NCBI GenBank assembly: GCA_937988745.1
Contig: CALKAR010000207.1
Location: 1 to 64,000, forward strand
Length of the DNA: 64,000 nt
Origin: an uncultured Peptococcaceae bacterium
Lineage (GTDB): Bacteria; Bacillota; Limnochordia; Darwinibacteriales; Darwinibacteriaceae
Direction of reading: 5' to 3'
Shown: in pieces, positions 45,804-54,033 of the stretch
How positions within the stretch are numbered: position 1 is the stretch's first letter
Layout: each line of letters begins with the position of its first letter
Translations under genes and position numbers: made by a program
Notes under the pieces: generated by a model
The model's input: only the letters and a program-made list of their open reading frames with translations
Told to the model about the DNA's origin: nothing
Databases searched by the model: none

Positions 45804-47960
45804 ATGAGTGATGCTCGGATATTTGCTTTAGATATCGGCACCCATAAAATCGCTGGGCTCTTGATGAGCCGTTCTCCTCAAGGTTATGTCATCGAACATG
45901 CCGTTATGTTTGATCAACTGCCCCAAGCCATGCGCGATGGACAGATCCACCAAATTGCCAGTGTGGCCCAAGTGGTGCGCGCGGTCAAGGCTTATCTGGA
46001 AGAGGCCAGCGGCATTGCTTTAGAGGAAGCCGCGGTCGCGGCAGCTGGCCGTTCTCTAATAACGCGCAAGGCGAAAGCTGCCCGGACTCTGCACCCGGCC
46101 GAACCCCTTTCCAGTGACGATGTGAAAAGCCTAGAACTTCAGGCAGTAGCTCATGCCATGGAGGAGCTCACCGCAATCTCGGGCCAAGGTGCCTTAGATA
46201 GCTACCTCTGTGTGGGCTACAGTGTGGTCCAATACTGGCTGGACGGTGCTCCGATCGGGTCCTTAGTCGGACACAGAGGTCTGAATGCTGAGGTAGAAGT
46301 GATCGCTACTTTCCTGCCCCGGGTAGTAATTGATTCTTTGACCATGGCGCTGGAAATGGCAGAGCTCAGAATGGCATCAATCACACTCGAACCAATCGCT
46401 GCTATGCATGTAATTGTTCCGCCCACAATGCGCATGCTTAACATTGCACTCGTAGATATCGGTGCTGGCACAAGTGACATTGCCCTAGCTGCCGACAGTA
46501 CCATCAAGGCATACGGTATGGTAGCGGCGGCAGGCGATGAAATAACCGAGCAGATTGCCCACCGTTTCTTGTTAGATCTCACTACGGCTGAGAAAGTCAA
46601 GCAAAGAGCCAATCCAGAAACAAACGTGCAGTGCCAAGATGTCTTTGGCAATGCGCTTTCCCTCAGCTATGAGGATATTCTCGAAGCTATGCTTCCCAAT
46701 GTAGAGAAGCTGGCGGATGAAATCGCCGACCAGATCACTTCGCTAAACGCGGGGCCCCCAAGCGGTGTACTGCTGGTCGGTGGAGGGAGCCAAACGCCTA
46801 AGTTGGCGGAGCTTATTCAAGAGCGTCTTCAGCTGCCTGCGAACCTAGTACGCCTGCGCGATCGCACTAGCATAGCCAATGTAACTGGCTGCCCTGAGTT
46901 CACGGGCCCACAGGTGATTACCCCAGTCGGAATCGGCTGCGCCCATTTGGATGGCATTACTATGCAGTTTATTAACGCAGCCATCAACGAACGCCGCATT
47001 CAGTTCTTGAAAATGCCCGGGTCCTCTGTAGGTGACGCCTTGATTCAGGCAGGATACACCCAAGCAGACTTAATGGGAGCCGACGCCGGTTACATCAACG
47101 TGAAAATCGGCGGCCGTTCTCTCGAACTGCCCCGCATACAGGGCACCACTGCCCGGGTCATAGTAAATGGACAGGAAGCCGATTTGTCAACACCGATTTC
47201 GGATAACGCTATAGTAGAAGTCCGCCCAGCTGATCCGCAAAATCTCATCCCGATCCGCTTAGCGGATCTCCTAGACTCCGATGCGGCCTGCTTTGGCGTG
47301 AAGCTAAATGGCGAACCCATTACGATTGAACCCTTAGTTTTGGTAAACGGAAAACGGCAGAGCATGGATTATGAGCTAAACGACGGCGACGAAGTCGAAG
47401 TGGTTCCGATTCAGACCATCGGCGAACTTCTTGAAACGCGCGGGATTGAACTCTATTACCAAGTGAGCTACTTCCTAAACGGCGAAGCCCGCACCGTATC
47501 GCGGCCGCTGGCAATCACCGTCGCCGGTCAAGCTGTAAGCCATCACACTGGCCTTATTCCTGATATGGAAATATGGTATGAAGTGCCCCGGATCACCCTG
47601 AAGGACATTCTGCCGGATAATTTAGCTCAACCGATTACGGTCACAGTCAACGGTCAATCGGTGACTTTGGAGCCAGAAGACATCAAAGCTCATGTGAATG
47701 GTGAGCTCCAATCCCTCGACTACACGATTCGGGACGGGGACCAGATTGCATATGATGAAAAGAGCTTTTCCTTCATCGTCACGGATATCTTCCGCGTATA
47801 CGAACCTGATCCCCAGTTTACTGCTGCGGGCGGTCAAATCACAGTCAACGACAAAATGGTCGGCTTTACTGCACCTTTAAAAGACGGTGATGTTATAGAA
47901 CTTATTCCACAACCTGATAACCATGCCGTTCGAAGGCTTCCTTTACATCGTCCAGATTAA
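45804..47960 (+). CDS. FtsA-like actin-family protein with five C-terminal beta-grasp-like repeats
   Basis: The 718-residue protein begins with an actin-like ATPase domain related to FtsA/PilM: FALDIGTHKIAGLLM (phosphate 1), an SHS2-like insert (AVAAAGRSLITRKA), LVDIGAGTSDIAL near residue 220 (phosphate 2) and GVLLVGGGSQTPKL near 325 (adenosine). Ordinary FtsA is about 420 residues; here about 300 more follow. They hold five similar units of the form VxVNG...L-x-DGD-x-[IV]-E, near residues 450, 512, 570, 629 and 679, resembling ThiS/TGS-type beta-grasp folds. No FtsA membrane-targeting helix ends the protein. GAGGTG precedes the ATG at 45804. ftsZ is not adjacent. Confidence 0.78.
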   Translation: MSDARIFALDIGTHKIAGLLMSRSPQGYVIEHAVMFDQLPQAMRDGQIHQIASVAQVVRAVKAYLEEASGIALEEAAVAAAGRSLITRKAKAARTLHPAEPLSSDDVKSLELQAVAHAMEELTAISGQGALDSYLCVGYSVVQYWLDGAPIGSLVGHRGLNAEVEVIATFLPRVVIDSLTMALEMAELRMASITLEPIAAMHVIVPPTMRMLNIALVDIGAGTSDIALAADSTIKAYGMVAAAGDEITEQIAHRFLLDLTTAEKVKQRANPETNVQCQDVFGNALSLSYEDILEAMLPNVEKLADEIADQITSLNAGPPSGVLLVGGGSQTPKLAELIQERLQLPANLVRLRDRTSIANVTGCPEFTGPQVITPVGIGCAHLDGITMQFINAAINERRIQFLKMPGSSVGDALIQAGYTQADLMGADAGYINVKIGGRSLELPRIQGTTARVIVNGQEADLSTPISDNAIVEVRPADPQNLIPIRLADLLDSDAACFGVKLNGEPITIEPLVLVNGKRQSMDYELNDGDEVEVVPIQTIGELLETRGIELYYQVSYFLNGEARTVSRPLAITVAGQAVSHHTGLIPDMEIWYEVPRITLKDILPDNLAQPITVTVNGQSVTLEPEDIKAHVNGELQSLDYTIRDGDQIAYDEKSFSFIVTDIFRVYEPDPQFTAAGGQITVNDKMVGFTAPLKDGDVIELIPQPDNHAVRRLPLHRPD

Positions 47961-48126
47961 TGCGGCGCATTCGGGCACCCTTGGGAATGGTCATCACCCG
48001 GCCAACTGTGCCCAGCATGCCCGGCTTTGTGATTTCAGAAAAACCCACTTCTGCCAAGATCGCCACCGCTTCGGGGTGTTCTTGGCAGATTTCATATACC
48101 GACTTCTTAAGGTCGACAATCTTCAT
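47902..48126 (-). CDS. DUF1858 domain protein
   Basis: The 74-residue protein is a single DUF1858 domain (VYEICQEHPEAVAILAEVGF at 10-29, then a TVGRVMTIPKGARMR stretch). These domains accompany redox and hybrid-cluster or iron-sulfur proteins, but function is unknown. GAGGAGG precedes the ATG. Its last 59 bases overlap the 3' end of the convergent FtsA-like gene. It follows the nitroreductase by 11 bases, so the two are probably one operon. Confidence 0.82.
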   Translation of the reverse strand: MKIVDLKKSVYEICQEHPEAVAILAEVGFSEITKPGMLGTVGRVMTIPKGARMRRINLDDVKEAFERHGYQVVE

Positions 48127-48137
48127 GGGAGCCTCCT

Positions 48138-48662
48138 CTAATCCTGTCTAGGCGCGCAGTTCCAGCTCACCATTTCTTCGAATTCTCTGCGCGGCCGCGC
48201 TTTTTGCTCCTCCTCTGCTGGATAACCCATGGGAAGCAGCGCTACTACCTCTAAATGCTCTGGTAGTTCAAGGACTTTATGTGCGAGTTCTGCGTCAAAT
48301 GCACATACCCAACAGGTTCCAAGGCCCAGTGCTGTGGCGGCCAGAGTCATATGGTCAACCGCAATAGCCACGTCGATGTCGCAGTGGTCTTTGCCATCAG
48401 CTCGCTTCCACGATAGACTGTGATCGCCGATAGCTGCGATAACAACCGGGGCCTTCTTGAACCAATCCCGCGAATACGCCTGAGAAATCCTCTCTTTCAG
48501 TTCAGGATCTGTTATCACAATAAAATGCCGAGGCTGATAGTTCACCGCCGAAGGTGAAACACGAGCAGCCTCTAATACCTGCATAATCTTTTCTTTTTCC
48601 ACTGGGCGGTCGGCGAATTTCCGCACCGACCGTCTCTGTTTTAGTACTTCAAACAGCTCCAT
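48138..48662 (-). CDS. Nitroreductase family protein
   Basis: A 174-residue FMN-dependent oxidoreductase. It starts MELFEVLKQRRSVRKFADRP, the classical FMN-phosphate arginine/serine motif, then SPSAVNYQPRHFIVI, ATALGLGTCWVCAFD and a final MGYPAEE. It reduces nitro, quinone or enone groups with NAD(P)H. The ATG at 48662 has GAGGAGG upstream. It is followed by the DUF1858 gene. Confidence 0.9.
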   Translation of the reverse strand: MELFEVLKQRRSVRKFADRPVEKEKIMQVLEAARVSPSAVNYQPRHFIVITDPELKERISQAYSRDWFKKAPVVIAAIGDHSLSWKRADGKDHCDIDVAIAVDHMTLAATALGLGTCWVCAFDAELAHKVLELPEHLEVVALLPMGYPAEEEQKARPRREFEEMVSWNCAPRQD

Positions 48663-48750
48663 CAACGAACCTCCTCTGCAGCACCAATTAGTGCCAAAAT
48701 GTGGTTGTGCCAAATTTCTTCGCCTCATGAGGTATTATTCCTTCATATAA

Positions 48751-48794
48751 AAAAACCATGGCTCGGGTTCAAATTACCTCAAGCCATGGTTTTT
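48751..48794 (-). terminator. Terminator between the FMN-binding-like protein and nitroreductase genes
   Basis: A 12-bp stem (AAAACCATGGCT / AGCCATGGTTTT) over about 18 bases with T-runs on the minus strand, 17 bases after the stop of the secreted FMN-binding-like gene. It isolates that gene from the nitroreductase. Confidence 0.85.
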
Positions 48795-48810
48795 ACTATT
48801 TTTCACTATA

Positions 48811-49335
48811 TTACTCAGCGACCTTGGCAGCCTCGACAATAGCTCTCAGATAGCCGTCAGTGTCAACCAGGGTAGCGCCGGTTACAGTGTCAACAAGGTC
48901 AGTCTTGCTGTAAGAAGCAAGAATGTTTTCCAGTTCGGCAATGGTCTTGCCTTCAGCGAAAGCTTCGATAGCTCTGAAGTTATCAGCGATGGATACGGTG
49001 GAACCTGCTCTAGCCATGTTGTTGCTGTAGTAGTCGCTGTTAACCTTCTTGGAGGCCAAAACGCGCTCAGGGTTAGCAAAATCAGCAGCAAAACCGTTGG
49101 CTACATCAGAGTTGGGAACACCAACTGCTTCAGCAGCAGGCAGGAACTGATACTCATCAATGTATGCACGAATGATTGTGTCGCCTTCAAGAACAACAAA
49201 AGCAATAGTAAAGCATTTGTTGCCGTGAGCAGCCCATTCAACTTTACCAACCTTCAGATCAGCAGCCAGAGCGCTGGAAGCAAAAATGCCAAATACGAGT
49301 ACTGCAGCGAGTACAAGATTAAGAGCCTTTCTCAT
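48811..49335 (-). CDS. Secreted single-domain FMN_bind-like protein
   Basis: The 174-residue protein has a signal peptide (residues 1-24, cleavage after ALA) and no lipobox. The C-terminal LVDTVTGATLVDTDGYLRAI contains T152-G153-A154-T155, matching the D-x2-[ST]-GA[ST] motif where ApbE-type transferases attach FMN to threonine in FMN_bind proteins. The rest is a diverged beta-strand plus helix region (KVEWAAHGNKCFTIAFVVLEGD). It would be a mobile or envelope-bound single-flavin electron carrier. It has its own strong promoter with a CRP/FNR-like site and is monocistronic. FMN attachment is inferred from the motif only. Confidence 0.68.
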   Translation of the reverse strand: MRKALNLVLAAVLVFGIFASSALAADLKVGKVEWAAHGNKCFTIAFVVLEGDTIIRAYIDEYQFLPAAEAVGVPNSDVANGFAADFANPERVLASKKVNSDYYSNNMARAGSTVSIADNFRAIEAFAEGKTIAELENILASYSKTDLVDTVTGATLVDTDGYLRAIVEAAKVAE

Positions 49336-49365
49336 GTGAAACCCCTTCCTGGAATTGGTATCAAT

Positions 49366-49392
49366 ATAAACTAGTTTAGATAAACGCGTTTA
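49366..49392. promoter_or_regulatory. Two tandem perfect palindromes in the leader of the secreted FMN_bind-like gene
   Basis: TAAACTAGTTTA at 49366-49377 and TAAACGCGTTTA at 49381-49392 are both perfect 12-bp palindromes, sharing TAAAC-N2-GTTTA, with centres 15 bp apart. They lie just downstream of the predicted start point. They look like paired repressor half-sites; the regulator is not recognised. Confidence 0.6.
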
Positions 49393-49402
49393 TCCTTTGC
49401 TC

Positions 49403-49431
49403 ATTATATAGGGGGATCTTGATAAAGTCAA
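49403..49431 (-). promoter_or_regulatory. Strong sigma-A promoter of the secreted FMN_bind-like gene
   Basis: On the minus strand TTGACT (49431-49426), 17 bases, then consensus TATAAT (49408-49403). The start point is near 49396, giving a leader of about 60 bases. Confidence 0.75.
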
Positions 49432-49438
49432 TAGGGAA

Positions 49439-49454
49439 TGTGCGTGCAATCACA
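49439..49454. promoter_or_regulatory. CRP/FNR-family-type site upstream of the secreted FMN_bind-like gene
   Basis: On the minus strand TGTGATTGCACGCACA matches TGTGA-N6-TCACA at nine of ten positions. Its centre lies about 51 bases before the predicted start. A similar site occurs before the secreted flavin reductase at 54883-54896. Confidence 0.55.
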
Positions 49455-49493
49455 TTTTGGTGAAAACAATTAATACCAGGGTTTGTGCCTGGT

Positions 49494-50459
49494 TTATTGC
49501 CGCTCCAGCGACAGTTCCCTGATGATTTCACCGATGGTTTCAGCACTGCGCCGGAAAGCCCGCCGCTCCTCCTCACTAATGTTGAGCTCAATTAAGCGCT
49601 GTACTCCACGTCTGTTTAGAACAGCCGGCACTGACAAATAAAGATCAGAAACACCTAGGTGTCCATCCAACAGCGTTGAGACGGTAAGCACTGAGTTTTC
49701 ATGCCGAAGAATCGTTTCACAGATTTCAACCAGTGCTAAACCAATGGCATAGTAGGTAGCCCGTTTCTTCTCAATGATGTGGTATGCAGCATCCCGCACC
49801 TGAGTAAAAATAGCGTCACGCTCGTCTTGATGACAGGCGCGCTCACAAGCAAGGCAGTATTGGTCGAATTTCATTCCAGCCACGTTCGCCAGGCTCCACA
49901 GAGGAACCTCGGTGTCGCCATGTTCACCCACAATATAGGCATGTACGTTTTTCACATCAACTCCACAGTGCTGACTGAGCAAAAAACGAAAGCGAGCAGT
50001 GTCAAGCACTGTACCTGAACCAATAACCTGATGGGCTGGCATTCCAGATAACTTGTAGGCGACATAAGCCATCACGTCGACCGGATTAGTTACAATCAGC
50101 AGAATAGCTTCCTTAGTATACCGAGTGATTTCTGGGATAATCTGTTTGTATATTTCCACATTGCGGTGCACCAGGTCCAGCCGAGTTTCATCTGGCTTCT
50201 GCGCAGCACCTGCGGTTACGACCACGATATCTGCCCCAGTACAGTCCGCATAGGTCCCGGTCCGAATCTGCGCGGGTTGAGTAAAAGCCATACCATGGTT
50301 CAAATCCATAGATTCACCTTCGGCCCGGTCTGCATTCTGGTCGATCAGCACGATTTCAGAACATACTCCTCTGATCATGAGCGCATAAGCGAAGGTCGCA
50401 CCGACAAAACCGGTTCCTACTATTACTACTTTCCCCCGAGTTCTTGGGATATCAGTCAC
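49494..50459 (-). CDS. ldh: L-lactate dehydrogenase
   Basis: The 321-residue NAD-dependent enzyme has the dinucleotide motif VVIVGTGFVGATFAYAL near residue 10, the active-site loop GAAQKPDETRLDL (Gln, as in lactate rather than malate dehydrogenase), NPVDVMAY, and the catalytic IVGEHGDTEVPLWS with the His near residue 180. It regenerates NAD by reducing pyruvate to lactate. The GTG at 50459 has AGGAGG six bases upstream and gives the standard length. It is monocistronic and divergent from the arginase-fold gene. Confidence 0.94.
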   Translation of the reverse strand: MTDIPRTRGKVVIVGTGFVGATFAYALMIRGVCSEIVLIDQNADRAEGESMDLNHGMAFTQPAQIRTGTYADCTGADIVVVTAGAAQKPDETRLDLVHRNVEIYKQIIPEITRYTKEAILLIVTNPVDVMAYVAYKLSGMPAHQVIGSGTVLDTARFRFLLSQHCGVDVKNVHAYIVGEHGDTEVPLWSLANVAGMKFDQYCLACERACHQDERDAIFTQVRDAAYHIIEKKRATYYAIGLALVEICETILRHENSVLTVSTLLDGHLGVSDLYLSVPAVLNRRGVQRLIELNISEEERRAFRRSAETIGEIIRELSLERQ

Positions 50460-50621
50460 CGGATTCCCTCCTAAAGTGTCTAAGTTAGCAATTCCTAAGT
50501 TTGTCACTAATGTTTTCTGCAAACGCTGAAAATTTCCTTCCTATCTGCCCAAAAGTAGGATTTAGCTGGGAGAACATAGAAGTAATTAGACAAAAACTCT
50601 GCTGCAAAGGGGAGTCTAGAC

Positions 50622-51392
50622 ATGGGAAGTTCAATTAATATCTTGAACTTTGATAATGTCTACCTCAGTCAGCGATTCTACGAAACCGCCAGCACAACAT
50701 GGGTAGACCTAACCGATCTTAGAAACATAAACCGCTGCTGTGAGCTGGCGTCTTTAAAAAAGATAGACGGTCGTTTACAACAAGCGCGGCACCGCGTTAC
50801 TTTCATAGGGAGCGGTAATTATCACTACGTCACCCTGCTCTTCCTCAGGCGGGTGAAAGTTCCCTTTACTCTCATTTTGATTGACAACCACACAGACCTA
50901 GATCCGCTCCTGAGTGACTCCTTGGTCAGCTGTGGCTCTTGGGTAACCCTAGCATTGAGAACGCTGCCGCTGCTGAAAAAAGTCATCTTAGTCGGAACCG
51001 CTGATCATTATGCGGCTGAAATACCGCTAGGTGTACGTGATAGGGTGGCTGTCTTTTCGCAAACACAGCTCCGTAGGCGTCCCTGGCTGAAACATGCTAT
51101 CGCCCGTGCTACACCCACACAGGCTGTTTATATAAGCATTGACAAAGACGTGCTTCATGATACAGAAGTTTTCACTAATTGGGACCAAGGAAACTTGACC
51201 TTGACCGAACTTCTAGCCATCCTTTACAGCCTGCGCAGGGCTAAGAAAGTATGGGGTATGGACGTCTGCGGTGAATACGAAAGCGATCCTCTAAAAGCCC
51301 TCAGTTTGGAAATCAGGTACTGGGCACAAAAAAACAGCCAGGTGAACCGTGCTCTCCTGGCTGCTGCCGCTAATCTCTCACAAGCAAGCTGA
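50622..51392 (+). CDS. Arginase/deacetylase-fold protein, UPF0489-like
   Basis: A 256-residue protein with ureohydrolase-type metal motifs in order: GSGNYHYVT near residue 62, LIDNHTDLD near 91 (equivalent to arginase DAHxD), SIDKDVLHD near 174 (SxDxD) and GMDVCGEYE near 214. These place the six His/Asp ligands of a dimetal site. The substrate-binding loops differ from arginase and agmatinase, so the substrate is unknown. A polyamine link is possible given speDE 6 kb away, but they are not in one operon. It carries its own terminator. Confidence 0.75.
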   Translation: MGSSINILNFDNVYLSQRFYETASTTWVDLTDLRNINRCCELASLKKIDGRLQQARHRVTFIGSGNYHYVTLLFLRRVKVPFTLILIDNHTDLDPLLSDSLVSCGSWVTLALRTLPLLKKVILVGTADHYAAEIPLGVRDRVAVFSQTQLRRRPWLKHAIARATPTQAVYISIDKDVLHDTEVFTNWDQGNLTLTELLAILYSLRRAKKVWGMDVCGEYESDPLKALSLEIRYWAQKNSQVNRALLAAAANLSQAS

Positions 51393-51423
51393 TTCCCCAG
51401 GAAAAACCTGGGGAATTCTTTTA
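51392..51423 (+). terminator. Terminator of the arginase-fold gene
   Basis: ATTCCCCAGG pairs perfectly with CCTGGGGAAT over five bases, then a T-rich tail. It overlaps the end of its own stop codon and the stop of the convergent chemoreceptor gene. Confidence 0.85.
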
Positions 51424-52998
51424 TGCAATCCTAAACTGACCAACCAGCGCGTCCAATCTTTGGGCCAGATCATGCAATTGGCTGGTGATGTGGGCCAGCT
51501 CCTGCGTCGAAGCCGACTGCTCTTCTGTAATGGCGGCAATCTGCTGGCTGCTCGAACCGATCGTTTGGATTCCATCTACAATCGACTGAATCTGAACGAT
51601 CATATGCTCTACAGAACGAAGGACATTCTCCAGTACCTCACCGCTTTCCTGGATAGCCTGACTGTTTTCCCTAGCTTTATCGGCACCAATGCGCATGTTT
51701 TCGATAGCAGCACTGGTATCAGCTTGAATTTCCCGAATCAGCTGGGCTATGTCAGTCGCGGCCCTGCCCGACTGCTCAGCAAGTTCCCGTACTTCCTCTG
51801 CAACGACTGCAAAGCCGCGGCCCTGTTCACCAGCACGCGCTGCCTCGATGGCAGCATTTAGAGCAAGCAGGTTTGTCTGGTCTGCAATACCAGAAATCAC
51901 GCTGATAATCTGTTCAATTTGACCAGAACGCTGCCCCAGGTCTGCCACTACATCAGCCAGCTGGCTGATGGCAGTATGCAGTTCCTCACTCTTCGCTATG
52001 CTGTTCTCCAGAGCACTGCGGCCTCGATTTGTTTCATCAGAGACTGCGCGCGCAACTGCCGCAACATCCTGCGAATCACTGGAAACCGCATCTGTTACAG
52101 AGGCTAATTCATTCATGGTGCTGGCCACTTCTTCAATAGCAGCACTCGATTCTTGAGCCGCATCATGAAGATGGCGACTGACGCCCTCGACCTCTCCAGA
52201 ACCATCCATCACTCTCTTAATCAGCTCTCTCAAGTTGCTCAGCGTGGCGTTCAGCGCTGAGGCCATTTGGCCTACCTCGTCGCCCCGATCTAGTTCTGCC
52301 TTCTGGGTCAGATCACCGCTGGCCATGGCGCGTAGCACTGTCAGAAGCTCAGCAACGGCCTTCGACAGAGATGTTGACATAAAAACTGCCGTTGTGATTG
52401 CGATCACGATCGCAGAAAAGCCGCCAAAGACCATCACGCGCGACGTAATTTCTTGAAGGGAAGCACTGCGCGCAGTGCGTTCTTCTAAGAGGGCCATTTC
52501 GGCTGCAGAGATATCAGCAATCAGGGCCTGCATCGCATCCATCTGCGCTTTGCCCTCTTCCCTCCCGAGAAATTCTGCAATTTCACTCAGAGACCGGCCA
52601 GTGGTAGTCAAGACAAAAGCTGGTTCCACAAATGCCCTATCCCACTCTTCATGAATACGCCACAACTCCTCGAGGCGGGCCAGCTGGTCCGGATTGTCAT
52701 GATACCGTTCCCTTGCCAGTTCCACCTGGTTCTGAAACTCAATCTGACCCTCGCTGTAGGGTTTCAAAATGGGCGAGGCTCCTGTAATCACATAACCCCG
52801 CATACCCGTTTCCATTTTAAGCAGACTGATAAGCATTTCATCAATGTCTCGAACTGCTTCGAAGCTGTCATTGTTAAGCGCAATGGCTTTTGTTTGGTTC
52901 TGAAGTACAGCGTATGATATTCCTAAAACCACTGCGTTGATAAAGATAATGATGCCGAATACAACAAAAAGCTTAGTTCTCAGCGTCCAATGCTTCAT
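51421..52998 (-). CDS. Methyl-accepting chemotaxis protein with CHASE3-like sensor
   Basis: The 525-residue chemoreceptor has a first membrane helix (about 9-31), an all-helical CHASE3-type extracytoplasmic domain (about 38-180, with [19 protein letters not shown]), a second helix (about 187-207), HAMP (about 208-262) and the signalling hairpin with [19 protein letters not shown]. It shares the signalling module with the receptor at 38.5-40.4 kb but senses through a different domain. GGGAGGG precedes the ATG. Confidence 0.93.
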   Translation of the reverse strand: MKHWTLRTKLFVVFGIIIFINAVVLGISYAVLQNQTKAIALNNDSFEAVRDIDEMLISLLKMETGMRGYVITGASPILKPYSEGQIEFQNQVELARERYHDNPDQLARLEELWRIHEEWDRAFVEPAFVLTTTGRSLSEIAEFLGREEGKAQMDAMQALIADISAAEMALLEERTARSASLQEITSRVMVFGGFSAIVIAITTAVFMSTSLSKAVAELLTVLRAMASGDLTQKAELDRGDEVGQMASALNATLSNLRELIKRVMDGSGEVEGVSRHLHDAAQESSAAIEEVASTMNELASVTDAVSSDSQDVAAVARAVSDETNRGRSALENSIAKSEELHTAISQLADVVADLGQRSGQIEQIISVISGIADQTNLLALNAAIEAARAGEQGRGFAVVAEEVRELAEQSGRAATDIAQLIREIQADTSAAIENMRIGADKARENSQAIQESGEVLENVLRSVEHMIVQIQSIVDGIQTIGSSSQQIAAITEEQSASTQELAHITSQLHDLAQRLDALVGQFRIA

Positions 52999-53083
52999 AC
53001 TCTATCCCTCCCTGGCTCTATTTTCGAGACTACATTATCATCTTCGTCACTTCCAACAATTTCCCTGCGTCACAATAATACCA

Positions 53084-53112
53084 TTGCGCTGGGCAAAAGC
53101 CTGGGTTACAAT
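53084..53112 (+). promoter_or_regulatory. Predicted promoter of plsC
   Basis: TTGCGC at 53084-53089, a 17-base spacer and TACAAT at 53107-53112. Transcription would start about 20 bases before the ATG. Confidence 0.55.
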
Positions 53113-53139
53113 GTATTCATACGGTTGGAGGTTAGCATA

Positions 53140-53925
53140 ATGCGTAAAGGTCTATTCTACTTCATAGGTTGGACATATGTGGTGTTAGGCACACCCCTAT
53201 TACTAATAGCTCTGCTTATACGCAGGCTTGGCCGTGCAGAACTAAGCGCCAGCATTACACAGAAGTATATGTCCTGCTTGGCTTCGCTTCTGCTTAGGCT
53301 TGCCGGTGCAAAGGTGACCGTGGAAGGCAAAGAAAATCTTCCCGATGATCTTCCCGTCGTGTTTATAAGCAGCCATCAAGGGCACTTTGACAGCGCTGTT
53401 ATTCTTGCTAACATCAAAGTGCCGATGAGCTTTGTGGCTACTACAAATGCTTCGAAGTTCCCTATTATCAGCCGGTGGTTTGACTTAGGATACACCGTTT
53501 ATATGGAACGCGGGAATATGCGCCAAAACTATGAAGCCATCAAACAGGCAGAAGAAGTAATTAAGAACGGTAGAAGCATGGTGATTTATCCTGAGGGCAT
53601 CATCAGCAATGGCCCCGAGATAGGCGAATTTAAACGGGGCAGCTTCAGACTCGCAACAAATACCGGAGCAGCTATTGTGCCACTGGCCATTGATGGTTCC
53701 TGGCAGATCATGGGCACGGAGAACAACACAATTCAACCAGCTGATATCGTTATGCGGATCCTTCCGCCTGTCCCAACCAAAGGGCTCTCTCGCCAAGAAA
53801 TCCAAGAACTCCATCAGCAGGTTTTTGAGCTGATTAAGGCCAATCTCGCCGAGATACAAGCTGACGGACAGCGCTTCCGCAGCTTTTCGAGCAACCACAA
53901 CCAGCGTCACACAATCTCAAGTTGA
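53140..53925 (+). CDS. plsC: 1-acyl-sn-glycerol-3-phosphate acyltransferase-like protein
   Basis: A 261-residue PlsC-family enzyme with one N-terminal membrane helix (about 6-28), the catalytic H-x4-D motif in SSHQGHFDS near residue 75, and YPEG near residue 150. It acylates lysophosphatidic acid in phospholipid synthesis. GGAGG precedes the ATG at 53140; the frame extends upstream without support. The C terminus is a charged extension beyond the core. It may be one of several paralogues. Confidence 0.88.
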   Translation: MRKGLFYFIGWTYVVLGTPLLLIALLIRRLGRAELSASITQKYMSCLASLLLRLAGAKVTVEGKENLPDDLPVVFISSHQGHFDSAVILANIKVPMSFVATTNASKFPIISRWFDLGYTVYMERGNMRQNYEAIKQAEEVIKNGRSMVIYPEGIISNGPEIGEFKRGSFRLATNTGAAIVPLAIDGSWQIMGTENNTIQPADIVMRILPPVPTKGLSRQEIQELHQQVFELIKANLAEIQADGQRFRSFSSNHNQRHTISS

Positions 53926-53940
53926 GACTTAGAAAACGAT

Positions 53941-53978
53941 CAAGCGTCTGGCACCAAAGTGCCGGGCGCTTGTTTTTT
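53941..53978 (+). terminator. Terminator of plsC
   Basis: CAAGCGTCTGGCAC pairs with GTGCCGGGCGCTTG over four bases with two internal non-pairs or wobbles, then TTTTTT. Confidence 0.88.
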
Positions 53979-53988
53979 GCCAAGGAAA

Positions 53989-54019
53989 GAAAAAACCCAC
54001 CACCTTGTTTGGTGATGGG
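53989..54019 (-). terminator. Terminator of the two-domain FMN_bind gene
   Basis: On the minus strand CCCATCACC pairs with GGTGGTGGG (one G-U pair), followed by a long T-run. Confidence 0.85.
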
Positions 54020-54033
54020 CTGACTTGTACTTT

